Of a DNA stretch of 64,000 nt, positions 1 through 8,793 are shown one piece after another (positions within the stretch are counted from its first letter, which is position 1; the number at the start of each line of letters is the position of its first letter). This DNA comes from an uncultured Sutterella sp. GTDB lineage: Bacteria > Pseudomonadota > Gammaproteobacteria > Burkholderiales > Burkholderiaceae_F. Under the pieces are notes generated by a model, which searched no databases, was not told the origin of the DNA, and saw only the letters and a program-made list of their open reading frames with translations. The stretch spans positions 1-64,000 of the forward strand of contig CALEAW010000069.1 in NCBI GenBank assembly GCA_937943605.1, read 5' to 3'. The position numbers and the translations under genes are program-made.

Positions 1-930
<930 letters not shown>

Positions 931-1085
931 AATCTCTGTTTTGTCGCTCTTCGCCGGAATTGAAAGAGAAAGATTAACTTTCGTCTTTCGGCTTTCCTTC
1001 AAAGTGCGAACTTCGTAAGTTTTTTGAGTGCTTTTCTAAACCCTCGAAACTGCCGATGTTCACACTTATCGGTTCGTTGAATTCT

Positions 1086-1099
1086 GATTTTTAAAGAAC
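1086..1099 (-). promoter_or_regulatory. boxA-like antitermination signal in rrn leader
   Basis: The minus-strand leader reads GTTCTTTAAAAATC, close to the boxA motif of rRNA leaders that binds NusB/NusE. It lies between the proximal promoter and the 16S 5' end, as expected for rRNA antitermination. Called from sequence similarity alone. Confidence 0.6.
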
Positions 1100-1131
1100 T
1101 TACCACGCGATTTGTTCGACGTAGGTTTTTA

Positions 1132-1160
1132 ATTTTATCAACGATTTTATCGGTTGTCAA
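1132..1160 (-). promoter_or_regulatory. rrn proximal promoter (P2)
   Basis: Minus strand: -35 TTGACA at 1155-1160 and -10 TAAAAT at 1132-1137, separated by exactly 17 bp and preceded by A/T-rich DNA that could act as an UP element. Predicted start is near 1125, giving a leader of roughly 195 nt before 16S. Confidence 0.85.
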
Positions 1161-1187
1161 ATTTTTTTGAAACTTTTTTTCGTCGAT

Positions 1188-1229
1188 CTGTCTTGATTAA
1201 CACTTTAAAACATTGTTCAATCAAGACAG
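1188..1229. repeat. 11-bp perfect inverted repeat at the P1 start site
   Basis: Arms at 1188-1198 (CTGTCTTGATT) and 1219-1229 (AATCAAGACAG) are perfectly complementary around a 20-nt centre. The distal arm begins at about +1 of the predicted rrn P1 transcript, so the RNA would start with this hairpin. The same arm lies in the spacer of a plus-strand promoter candidate. There is no U tract, so it is not a standard terminator. It could be an RNA stem or a protein-binding site. Confidence 0.7.
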
Positions 1230-1241
1230 GAAGCGTACTAT
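1213..1241 (+). promoter_or_regulatory. candidate promoter for the M61 peptidase gene
   Basis: Plus strand: TTGTTC at 1213-1218, 17-bp spacer, TACTAT at 1236-1241. The -10 box coincides with the -10 of rrn P1 on the other strand because TACTATA/TATAGTA overlaps itself. Predicted start ~1248, 29 nt upstream of the ATG at 1277. Confidence 0.45.
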
Positions 1242-1265
1242 ACATAAGAGTTTTTTATTTGTCAA
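1237..1265 (-). promoter_or_regulatory. rrn distal promoter (P1)
   Basis: Minus strand: consensus -35 TTGACA at 1260-1265, 17-bp spacer and -10 TATAGT at 1237-1242; start predicted near 1230. The -35 lies only 12 bp from the start codon of the divergent gene at 1277. Confidence 0.88.
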
Positions 1266-1276
1266 GTTTTTTTCTC

Positions 1277-3010
1277 ATGCTTTACTACAACCTTACTACG
1301 ATCCCTTCCTCACATTTATTTCATATCTCTCTATCTTTTGTAGCTAAAGATTCCAATCTTGTCTTGACCCTTCCTAATTGGACAAGTGGTAGCTACCTGA
1401 TTCGCGATTACGCTGGTCGTCTTCGCAATCTTTGCACGTCTCACGGCACTTTGACACAGCTAGACAAAAATCATTGGGCCATTTCAAATCTTGTCGAGGG
1501 CACCACTGTTACTATCACTTGGGATGCCTTTGCTTATAGCATGGGGATTCACGATGCTTGGCTTGACGATGTGCGAGGTTTTATTAATCCTTCAGCCTTA
1601 TTTATCGCACCAGATGACTATACGCAAGCGGCTATCCACGTCGAATTTAACGCACCTGAGTATGAGATCTATACAACTCTCACTTCTTCGACCACTCACC
1701 ATTTCCTAGCCCCCAACTACGCATCCTTACTAGACGCCCCGTTTACACTCATCAAAAGAGGCACCCCCTCCGCTCTGATCGAACTTCAATATCAAAATAT
1801 CCCACACCAAATTATCATTTCTGGTCAATCGGTCACTTTGCTCGATTTAGATCGTATCCGAAACGACATTTTGGCGATCATTAGCACCACAATAAACTTT
1901 TGGGGACAGGTGCCTTTCTCACGATATCTCTTCCACCTGCATTTAGGTGCTCATCTTTACGGAGGACTCGAACATGATGCCTCCTGCGTCCTTCAGTATG
2001 ACGCAGTCTCTTTACCTGGGCTTCACGAAGACACCGCACCCGATGCCTACCCTGACTTTTTAACACTCGTTGCCCATGAGTACTTTCATGCTTGGCTTGT
2101 TAAATTTCTCCGACCTCAAGCTTTTTTACCCTACTCTTTAGATCGCGAATCGCACACTCATGACTTATGGGTTTTTGAAGGCTTTACCTCTTATTACGAA
2201 AATTTAATTCCTTATCGTGCAGGAACAATCAATCAAGAAAAGTTCCTTTATCTACTGAGTCAACGCTTTAATCGAGTTAGAGAACGTGAGGGGTTTAATC
2301 ATGAATCCCTTGCGAGCGCAAGTTTTAATGCCTGGATCCATCTTTATAAACAAACGGATGACAGCCCTTACGCTCAAACCTCTTACTATGGCAAAGGTGC
2401 TTTACTCGCATTTATGTTAGATGTTGCTTTACGGCACCAGTCAAACAATCAGCAATCGCTTGATACTGTGTTACGCAATTGGTTTGAAGAGGCCCTTATA
2501 AATCATGAGCACCGCGGACTTGCTGATGGTACTTTCCTCAGCAAGTGGATTCCTCAGCCTTTAGTTGAGCGCTTTATCACGCTCACCGAAACCACTGACT
2601 CCAATCTTTGGCATTGTACATGGACTGACACTTTAGCCCACCTTGGATTCACTGAAAAAGCACCACAAAACACGCCCTTATGCCAATCACTACTAGGACT
2701 ATTTGTTGATACTAGTCGTGACTTTATCACTGTAAGGTATACACATTCAGAAGGTGCTGCCTTTCAAGCAGGCCTTTTTGCTAGAGACAAATTGGTCGCT
2801 TTCAACGGTTATCAAATTAAAGTGACCGACTTTGATCGGCTAATCTCTCAAGCAAGAGGCACCATCGCCGAAATTCACTTTTTCAGAGAACAGGTTTTGC
2901 GAGCGGCTAAGCTCGCAATCCCACTTGAACCAAAATCAGGAGGTGGCTCTTTAGCCGCCTCAGAGCCAACACCACTCGGACTCAATTGGCTTAAATCTGC
3001 CAATCAATAG
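1277..3010 (+). CDS. M61 family metallopeptidase with PDZ domain
   Basis: A 577-residue zinc metalloprotease of the M61 (glycyl aminopeptidase-like) family. The zinc motif HEYFH lies near residues 267-271, followed by KFLRP as in the family, and the third ligand is probably the Glu of WVFEGFTSYYE near residue 301. A GGLEH motif upstream resembles the substrate-anchoring segment of the M1/M61 clan. The last ~80 residues look like a PDZ domain. The ATG at 1277 was preferred to an in-frame ATG at 1154, because the 41 extra residues run through the divergent rrn promoters and are unlike a signal peptide. No clear Shine-Dalgarno is seen. The 3' end overlaps convergent ung by 20 bp. No signal peptide is evident, so it is probably cytoplasmic. 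Substrate unknown. Confidence 0.85.
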   Translation: MLYYNLTTIPSSHLFHISLSFVAKDSNLVLTLPNWTSGSYLIRDYAGRLRNLCTSHGTLTQLDKNHWAISNLVEGTTVTITWDAFAYSMGIHDAWLDDVRGFINPSALFIAPDDYTQAAIHVEFNAPEYEIYTTLTSSTTHHFLAPNYASLLDAPFTLIKRGTPSALIELQYQNIPHQIIISGQSVTLLDLDRIRNDILAIISTTINFWGQVPFSRYLFHLHLGAHLYGGLEHDASCVLQYDAVSLPGLHEDTAPDAYPDFLTLVAHEYFHAWLVKFLRPQAFLPYSLDRESHTHDLWVFEGFTSYYENLIPYRAGTINQEKFLYLLSQRFNRVREREGFNHESLASASFNAWIHLYKQTDDSPYAQTSYYGKGALLAFMLDVALRHQSNNQQSLDTVLRNWFEEALINHEHRGLADGTFLSKWIPQPLVERFITLTETTDSNLWHCTWTDTLAHLGFTEKAPQNTPLCQSLLGLFVDTSRDFITVRYTHSEGAAFQAGLFARDKLVAFNGYQIKVTDFDRLISQARGTIAEIHFFREQVLRAAKLAIPLEPKSGGGSLAASEPTPLGLNWLKSANQ

Positions 3011-3701
3011 CCTTTTTACCATGCGCAGTCAACCACTCGTTGGCTGCGCTGAAATGCCCACACCCCAAAAATGGCACCGGTGGACGGTTGGCGGATAGTG
3101 GTGAAGGGTGATTGGCACACAACACTAAATGTTTAGACTCGTCAATCAAAGGGCGCTTACTTTGGGCAAAATTACCCCACAACATAAACACCACATGATC
3201 AGACATTTCTGATATGGCCGCTATCACCTCATCCGTCAACTGTTGCCATCCTAAGTTACGGTGACTCGCCGCTAGATCTGCCTCAACAGTCAAAATGGCA
3301 TTAAGCAGCAACACGCCTTGCTGCGCCCATGAAATCAAAGAGCCATTAGGCGTAACAGGCAAGTGCAGATCGCGGTGTAATTCTTTTTTGATATTACGTA
3401 ACGACGGGGGTACCTTCACACCATTTGGAACGGAAAAAGCCAACCCTTCTGCCTGACCAAAACCATGGTAAGGATCTTGCCCTAGGATGACTACTGTGAC
3501 CGTTTCTGCGGGCGTAATATCGAACGCTCTGAACACTTGAGGCGGATAAATCTGTTTTCCAGCTTCAATATCTTCCTGAATGTCGCACATTAGCCGCTGT
3601 CCAGTCGGAGAGGCCAAAAACCGTTCTAATATCGCTTGCCAAACCCCGCTTCGTGGTAACGTAAAGTCCGGCACCACTGGTGCAAACAAACTGCTTAACA
3701 C
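2991..3701 (-). CDS. ung: uracil-DNA glycosylase
   Basis: Family 1 uracil-DNA glycosylase of 236 residues, which removes uracil from DNA to start base-excision repair. The catalytic water-activating motif GQDPYHG lies near residues 74-80 (Asp76) and the HPSPLS motif near 198-203; both are intact and the length is normal. It starts with GTG at 3701, supported by an AAGAGAG ribosome-binding site. It is the last gene of a tight rpe-gph-LprI-like-ung run, 4 bp after the upstream stop. In Burkholderiales ung usually follows trpC; those trp genes are missing here. Confidence 0.96.
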   Translation of the reverse strand: MLSSLFAPVVPDFTLPRSGVWQAILERFLASPTGQRLMCDIQEDIEAGKQIYPPQVFRAFDITPAETVTVVILGQDPYHGFGQAEGLAFSVPNGVKVPPSLRNIKKELHRDLHLPVTPNGSLISWAQQGVLLLNAILTVEADLAASHRNLGWQQLTDEVIAAISEMSDHVVFMLWGNFAQSKRPLIDESKHLVLCANHPSPLSANRPPVPFLGCGHFSAANEWLTAHGKKAIDWQI

Positions 3702-3705
3702 AGTG

Positions 3706-4131
3706 CTACTCTCTTGAAGAACTAAGAAACCGATTTTCCAACATATCGGTACGCATGCGATAGAGATTGATGCGGCACGCTAACTGCGCATTTTCTTCCA
3801 TGATACTGTTCCCTTTCGTCGTATTTTTAATGAAGTCACATTCCCGTTTAACATACGACTCAAAAGCTTGGTTTGCCTTCATTTGCTTGTCCCAACGCAC
3901 TCGATTGCGATTGGGCTTATCCCACGACTTAGCAATCACCGTCACGCGCTCAACGGCATCTTTGTGCTCGGCTTGAATGTACTTCAACTCTTTTTCTAGG
4001 CAAGCGTTAATCTTCTCTATGTCGTCACTCGCTTTCTGATAGCAAATATTTATTCCCACCATTTCTGACGCAGAAACAGGGCTTACTGCCAACAATGCCG
4101 CCATACCAAGCTGTGATAAAGTCTTTTTCAT
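3706..4131 (-). CDS. secreted protein, LprI/DUF1311-like
   Basis: A 141-residue protein with an N-terminal signal peptide (MKKTLSQLGMAALLAVSPVSA, cleavage near 21-23), so probably periplasmic. The mature part has four cysteines and a pattern resembling the lysozyme-inhibitor LprI N-terminal domain (DUF1311): a Cys in NACLEKE, an F-x-x-Y-x-x-x-x-C segment (FESYVKREC), and a late Cys followed by an R-x-x-M helix. Members of that family are small envelope proteins, some of which inhibit lysozyme. The match is by pattern, and the segment between the cysteines is longer than usual. It sits 2 bp after gph and 4 bp before ung, where trpEGDC lies in related genomes, and looks cotranscribed with both. 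Confidence 0.6.
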   Translation of the reverse strand: MKKTLSQLGMAALLAVSPVSASEMVGINICYQKASDDIEKINACLEKELKYIQAEHKDAVERVTVIAKSWDKPNRNRVRWDKQMKANQAFESYVKRECDFIKNTTKGNSIMEENAQLACRINLYRMRTDMLENRFLSSSRE

Positions 4132-4133
4132 TT

Positions 4134-4829
4134 TTATAGTTGTCCTGTTGTGATAATTTTGTCGCAGACCTTACGAGCACTTGGATACACTTTTGTAAAC
4201 CCAGCTTCTCTCGCCCAATCGACAATAGAGACCCCTTCGTTGTAACCAGTCTCCACCAAAGCAACTGACACACCCGCCGCGCGACCTGCTAATGCGTCAT
4301 TTCGACTATCGCCGACCATAATGGCTTCTGCCGCATCAACCTCCAACATCTCCAGAGCCTTAAATAGCATGTCAGGAGCAGGTTTATTGTTGGGGCAATC
4401 GTCACCAGCAACTACCGCATCAAAAAGGTGAGCAATACCACGCCCCTCAATAAACTCAACAGTCAAACTATGAATCTTATTCGTTACTAAAGCGGTCTTT
4501 ACGCCTTTTGCACGCAAAGCAACAATGGCATCCATCACGCCTGGATAAAACGTGACATAGCGTCCCCCCGCCTCTTCCCAAGCAGCTAACAAACGAGAAA
4601 ATAACGTTTGACGAGCTTCACTTGTTAAGCTGATACCTAAATGCACACAAAGACGATCGACCAAGACACTAATGCCTCGTCCAATCATTGCGCTCACCAC
4701 AACCTCGCTAGGCACTTGGTACCCCAACGATGCCACAGCCTTTGAAACCCCTTGATAAATTTCTGGCAACGAGTTGACGAGCGTCCCATCCAAATCAAAG
4801 AGTACTGCTTTAACCTTTTGCATGTTCAT
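4134..4829 (-). CDS. gph: phosphoglycolate phosphatase (HAD family)
   Basis: A 231-residue HAD-superfamily phosphatase. Motif I DLDGTL lies at residues 12-17 with the nucleophilic Asp, motif II is the TALVTNK segment, and motif IV is VGDSRND. Gph hydrolyses 2-phosphoglycolate, which forms during repair of 3'-phosphoglycolate DNA ends. The pairing with rpe immediately upstream (4-bp gap) is the classic proteobacterial arrangement and supports Gph over other HAD phosphatases. In Burkholderiales trpEGDC normally follow; here an LprI-like gene and ung follow directly. Confidence 0.92.
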   Translation of the reverse strand: MNMQKVKAVLFDLDGTLVNSLPEIYQGVSKAVASLGYQVPSEVVVSAMIGRGISVLVDRLCVHLGISLTSEARQTLFSRLLAAWEEAGGRYVTFYPGVMDAIVALRAKGVKTALVTNKIHSLTVEFIEGRGIAHLFDAVVAGDDCPNNKPAPDMLFKALEMLEVDAAEAIMVGDSRNDALAGRAAGVSVALVETGYNEGVSIVDWAREAGFTKVYPSARKVCDKIITTGQL

Positions 4830-4833
4830 TCAT

Positions 4834-5523
4834 TTAATCCAACTGAGCGACTGCAGCCTTCATTTGAGAGATGACCTGAGCATATCCCTCTGCAGAGCCC
4901 GCTCCAAAAACTGCTGAACCAGCAACAAACGTATCCGCACCTGCCGCAGCTACCTTTGCAATATTAGAAGGTTTAATACCGCCATCAACTTCTAAGACAA
5001 TTCGACGCCCTGTTTCTGCCTCGTAACGATCAAGACGCCCCCGCACTTGAGCAATCTTTTCCATCGTCGACTCAATAAAGCTTTGACCACCAAAACCTGG
5101 ATTCACACTCATCAACAGAACAACATCCAAGCGATCCAATTCATAATCAAGGTACGTTAGAGGCGTCGCAGGATTGAAGACCAAACCCGCCTTCAACCCA
5201 TGATCGCGAATCAATTGCAACGTACGATCAACATGACGCGATGCTTCGCAATGAAACGTAATAATGTCAGCCCCAGCTTTCGCAAAAGCAGGCACTAATT
5301 CATCAACAGGTTCCACCATCAGATGCACATCGACAGGAACCGTCGCGTAAGAGCGAATGGCTTTCAATACCAAGGGACCCACGGTCAAATTGGGGACATA
5401 ATGATTGTCCATCACATCAAAATGAATCCAGTCCGCCCCTCCGGCAATCACATCGCTCACCTCTTGACCGAGACGAGCAAAATCTGCTGAAAGAATCGAA
5501 GGAGCAATACGACATTGACGCAT
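4834..5523 (-). CDS. rpe: ribulose-phosphate 3-epimerase
   Basis: TIM-barrel epimerase interconverting ribulose 5-phosphate and xylulose 5-phosphate in the pentose phosphate pathway. Start ATG at 5523 gives MRQCRIAPSILSADFARLG, the normal N-terminus of the family, and has an AAGGA ribosome-binding site; an upstream in-frame start at 5574 adds 17 unlikely residues. Metal-site residues are visible in WIHFDVMD near residues 33-40 and in VDGGI near the C-terminal third. Length is 229 residues, as expected. First gene of the rpe-gph-LprI-like-ung run, divergent from mltA. In relatives apaG lies between rpe and mltA; it is not here. Confidence 0.96.
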   Translation of the reverse strand: MRQCRIAPSILSADFARLGQEVSDVIAGGADWIHFDVMDNHYVPNLTVGPLVLKAIRSYATVPVDVHLMVEPVDELVPAFAKAGADIITFHCEASRHVDRTLQLIRDHGLKAGLVFNPATPLTYLDYELDRLDVVLLMSVNPGFGGQSFIESTMEKIAQVRGRLDRYEAETGRRIVLEVDGGIKPSNIAKVAAAGADTFVAGSAVFGAGSAEGYAQVISQMKAAVAQLD

Positions 5524-5715
5524 GATGAATATTCCTTTCTCCGCTTGATTGCGGTCCGTTAAAACTCTTGTCATTGTACCGACAGTTAACTATGACTTCG
5601 AGTTTTCTAAAGTAACTCACCGATTTTTTACAACCGTTGTTAAACACATCGCCTAGAATCAACGTACCACTTGTTTAGTTGCGGATGTTTTTTTTGTTTG
5701 TCGCCTATCACAGTT

Positions 5716-6903
5716 ATGTCATTCCGAGTTGTTCTTCGCTTCCTTGCTCTTTCAACCTTATGCGCACTCACTGCCTGTACGACAGTAGATACGTCAGAAA
5801 AACCGTCTCAAAAGCCAGTCGGTAGCAAAAAAGCTGAAGTGATCTTTATTCAAAGTCATTTCAACGATCTCCCACTTATAGAAGAACACGCTTGGGAACC
5901 GGCGCTATCTGCCTTTCAAGCATCCTGTAAAGTGATGGGACAAGATACTCGCTGGACCGAAGTCTGTCGTCAAGCCATCCAGACAGATCCCATTGGAGCG
6001 CAGCGCTTCTTTTTAAACAACTTCACGCCTTGGCAAGTCATCATTGCTCAGCCTGGCGAAGCTATACCCTCAACGCAAGGATTGATGACGGGATACTACG
6101 AACCGCTCCTGCGAGGTAGCCGTACGAAAGGAGGACCTTTCCAGTACCCCCTCTATAGAGTTCCCGATGATTTACTTACGATTGATTTAGGCTCTTTATA
6201 TCCTCAACTCAAAGGCCTACGACTTCGAGGCAAACTTGATGGACAGCGCGTAATTCCTTATGACGATCGAGCTAGCATTCAAAAGCGCCAAGATCTCCAG
6301 CCTTACGCCATTGCATGGGTTGATGATCCTGTTGCCGCCTTTTTTCTGCACATCCAGGGTTCTGGTCGGATTCAACTTCCGGATGGCTCACATATGAGAG
6401 TCGGGTTTGCCGACCAAAACGGTCATCGCTATCACGCCATTGGGGCTTGGCTCATTCAAAAAGGATTTTTCAAAAGCCATGAACTCTCAATGCAACGTAT
6501 CCAACATTGGGCTAAAACCCATCCTAATCAGGTCGACGAGGCCCTAGCACAAAATCCGAGCTATGTTTTCTTTGCTGAGCGTACGATCGCGCCCAACTTA
6601 GGCCCTACAGGCGCTCAAGGCATTCCTCTCACACCGGAAGCAAGTGTCGCAGTTGACCTTCGCTACTGGCTACTCGGCACGCCATTTATTGTGGATGCAC
6701 ACCAAACCAACCCTACACTTAAAATTACACGCCCAGTTATTGCGCAAGACACTGGCGGAGCAATACGTGGGCCGATCCGATTTGACTTCTTCTGGGGCTT
6801 TGGTGACCAAGCTGGCGCAAAAGCAGGTCGCCAGAAAAGTAACACGGAAGCCTGGATTTTAGTCCCAAATGGACAGAATCCAGAGTCCTTTACAGTTCAG
6901 TAA
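5716..6903 (+). CDS. mltA: membrane-bound lytic murein transglycosylase A
   Basis: A 395-residue lipoprotein lytic transglycosylase that cleaves peptidoglycan to 1,6-anhydromuropeptides at the inner face of the outer membrane. The ATG at 5716 places a signal peptide with lipobox LTAC (lipidated Cys21) at the N-terminus; an upstream TTG at 5671 would add 15 Cys-rich residues and spoil it. Family signatures include GLMTGYYEP, the FFLHIQGSGR segment, and the C-terminal AQDTGGAIRGPIRFDFFWG block, which carries the catalytic Asp. Divergent from rpe and followed by a bidirectional terminator. Substrate class is certain from homology; localisation is inferred from the lipobox. Confidence 0.95.
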   Translation: MSFRVVLRFLALSTLCALTACTTVDTSEKPSQKPVGSKKAEVIFIQSHFNDLPLIEEHAWEPALSAFQASCKVMGQDTRWTEVCRQAIQTDPIGAQRFFLNNFTPWQVIIAQPGEAIPSTQGLMTGYYEPLLRGSRTKGGPFQYPLYRVPDDLLTIDLGSLYPQLKGLRLRGKLDGQRVIPYDDRASIQKRQDLQPYAIAWVDDPVAAFFLHIQGSGRIQLPDGSHMRVGFADQNGHRYHAIGAWLIQKGFFKSHELSMQRIQHWAKTHPNQVDEALAQNPSYVFFAERTIAPNLGPTGAQGIPLTPEASVAVDLRYWLLGTPFIVDAHQTNPTLKITRPVIAQDTGGAIRGPIRFDFFWGFGDQAGAKAGRQKSNTEAWILVPNGQNPESFTVQ

Positions 6904-6908
6904 GACGT

Positions 6909-6945
6909 AAAAAAGACGTGTCGCCCAAAAGCGCACGTCTTTTTT
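6909..6945. terminator. bidirectional terminator between mltA and dsbC
   Basis: AAAAAAGACGTG (6909-6920) pairs with CACGTCTTTTTT (6934-6945) around a 13-nt loop, with A and T runs on both sides, so it can end both convergent genes. Confidence 0.9.
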
Positions 6946-6962
6946 ACATGCTGGTTTACTGA

Positions 6963-7673
6963 TTATTGCGCAGTCAACATATTTTCGAGTTGTTGAGGAG
7001 ACATCGCTCCAGTATGACGGTCACCTGTCTTAAAGAAAAAGGTCGGCGCCCCAGTTACATTGAATCGATTCGCAAGTAATAAATTGCGCTGTAAAACACT
7101 CGTATCACAACTAGAAGGTACTGCTGCGGGTCGAATACTGTTCTTCATCCACTCGTGCCAAGCCTTAGCAGGGTCCTTAGAGCAAACAATTTCTCGAGCA
7201 TTCGTTTCGCCACGCAACATCGGTGTAATAAACGTATAAACCGTCAGATTACCCACCTGCGCATAAACACGTTCCATCGTTCGACAGAAAGTACAGTTCG
7301 CATCGGAAAAGACCACTAATTCACGTTCACCAGTACCAAACACCTGTTTCACAGCATCCTTCACAGGCCAATCCTTCCAACGTGATCTTGCAACCTCACG
7401 AATGCGCTCATTCGTTAAGTCAACCTGTGAGACAGTATCAATCATTCGACCAAAAAGCACATAACGTGCTGTGTCATCTACATAATAAATACGGTCTTCA
7501 ACTAAAACTTCCCAGACCCCTAGCATAGGACTTGTACGAACTTCCTCAGCCTGAAGTCCTGTATTTTTTAAGAGAGCGGTCTCAACACTCTTAGGTGTTG
7601 CAGCCAACGTCTGAGTACACACGCCTGCTGCAAAACAGACGCCTAATGCAACAAGCAATTTCTTTTTCGACAT
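6963..7673 (-). CDS. dsbC: DsbC-family thiol:disulfide interchange protein
   Basis: A 236-residue periplasmic disulfide isomerase-like protein. The signal peptide ends near residue 25. An N-terminal dimerisation region (about 28-90) is followed by a thioredoxin-fold domain with a CxxC active site reading C-T-F-C at 127-130 (CGYC in the E. coli enzyme). A second cysteine pair at 164 and 189 matches the structural disulfide of DsbC, and the cis-Pro loop is GAPT. Convergent with mltA across a shared terminator and apparently monocistronic. The altered dipeptide could shift redox potential; DsbG is an alternative name, but the N-terminal length suits DsbC. Confidence 0.88.
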   Translation of the reverse strand: MSKKKLLVALGVCFAAGVCTQTLAATPKSVETALLKNTGLQAEEVRTSPMLGVWEVLVEDRIYYVDDTARYVLFGRMIDTVSQVDLTNERIREVARSRWKDWPVKDAVKQVFGTGERELVVFSDANCTFCRTMERVYAQVGNLTVYTFITPMLRGETNAREIVCSKDPAKAWHEWMKNSIRPAAVPSSCDTSVLQRNLLLANRFNVTGAPTFFFKTGDRHTGAMSPQQLENMLTAQ

Positions 7674-7831
7674 ATTTCTAACCTATAACAGGCTCTTTTG
7701 CCTAAATCGTACGAAGTCTATCTCACCCTAATTCCGTCGCGCTTAAAATCCAGAAAATTTTTAGCCTAAGTTCGTAAAAAATTGTCGTGAACTTGACTTC
7801 CGATTTTTTTTGACTTTTTGCACATAGACTC

Positions 7832-7860
7832 TTGCTTTTTTTTTCTCACAGGGATATAAT
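7832..7860 (+). promoter_or_regulatory. promoter of tRNA-Phe
   Basis: TTGCTT at 7832-7837, 17-bp spacer, perfect TATAAT at 7855-7860. Start predicted ~7867, 9 nt before the tRNA. Confidence 0.75.
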
Positions 7861-7875
7861 TGTCGTCTCGCATGT

Positions 7876-7951
7876 GGCTGGGTAGCTCAGTTGGTAGAGC
7901 AGCGGATTGAAAATCCGCGTGTCGGCGGTTCGATTCCGTCCCCAGCCACCA
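7876..7951 (+). tRNA. tRNA-Phe (GAA)
   Basis: A 76-nt cloverleaf: acceptor GGCTGGG/CCCAGCC with encoded CCA, D-arm GCTC..GAGC, anticodon stem CGGAT/ATCCG with anticodon GAA at 7909-7911, and a TTCGATT T-loop. Has its own promoter and terminator. Confidence 0.98.
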
Positions 7952-7956
7952 TGACG

Positions 7957-7987
7957 AGCAGACTGATTATTCAGCCTGCTTTTTTTA
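7957..7987 (+). terminator. terminator of tRNA-Phe
   Basis: AGCAGACTGA (7957-7966) pairs with TCAGCCTGCT (7971-7980) with one mismatch, loop TTAT, followed by a T6 run. Confidence 0.88.
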
Positions 7988-8052
7988 TCTTAAAATTTCT
8001 AGAGAACAATAAGGGCACTAGATCAGCACCCTTACATGTCACTCATTAATGT

Positions 8053-8793
8053 TTATTGTTGACTTGCCTGACAATAAGCATCCCACCCCTGTTTCCTCAG
8101 TACACACGCAGGACACTCTCCACAACCATACCCCCAAGGATGCTTATGAGCACGATCCCCTGTATAACATGTATGGGTATCCCAGCGAACAACATTCACC
8201 AAAGCTTCGCCTCCTAAAGTTTCAGCCAATGTCCAAGTTTGCGCTTTGGTGAGCCACATCAGCGGAGTTTCAATCACCACTGACCGATCCAAGCCTAATG
8301 AAAGAGCCACCTGCAAACTTTTAAGCGTATTGTCCCGACAATCTGCATAACCAGAATAATCGGTTTCACACATACCACCCACTAAGGTTTTAATACCACG
8401 ACGATAAGCAACAGTCGCAGCAAACGTAAAAAACAATAAATTACGTCCAGGTACAAATGTATTCGGCACTCCTTGCTGTGAAAATGCAATTGCCTGCTCT
8501 TGAGTTAAGGCACAGTCACTAATCTGTCCCAAAAGTCCCATATCCAACATATGGTCTTTGCCTAAACGATCAGCCCAAGTAGGCTTTAAGTCTCTCATCT
8601 TTATCAAGAGCTTTTCTCGACACATCAATTCCACTTGATGGCGCTGCCCATAATTAAAACCTATTGTTTCAACGCGTTCAAAACGCTCAAGCGCCCAGGC
8701 CAAACAAGTCGTAGAGTCCTGACCACCTGAAAACAAAACCAATGCAGAACCCTCTCTAAGCATCGGCGTTTCACCCTTTCCCGTGGTACTCAT
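8053..8793 (-). CDS. queC: 7-cyano-7-deazaguanine synthase
   Basis: QueC converts 7-carboxy-7-deazaguanine to preQ0 using ATP and ammonia, a step in queuosine tRNA modification. The ATP PP-loop SGGQDSTT lies at residues 22-29 and the C-terminal zinc-binding cysteines are visible in CYTGDR...CGECPAC. Length is 246 residues, slightly longer than average through the first ~15 residues. The ATG at 8793 has a very strong AAGGAGG site and overlaps the upstream stop by 4 bp (ATGA), implying translational coupling to the DUF697-like gene. No other queuosine genes are nearby. Confidence 0.96.
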   Translation of the reverse strand: MSTTGKGETPMLREGSALVLFSGGQDSTTCLAWALERFERVETIGFNYGQRHQVELMCREKLLIKMRDLKPTWADRLGKDHMLDMGLLGQISDCALTQEQAIAFSQQGVPNTFVPGRNLLFFTFAATVAYRRGIKTLVGGMCETDYSGYADCRDNTLKSLQVALSLGLDRSVVIETPLMWLTKAQTWTLAETLGGEALVNVVRWDTHTCYTGDRAHKHPWGYGCGECPACVLRKQGWDAYCQASQQ

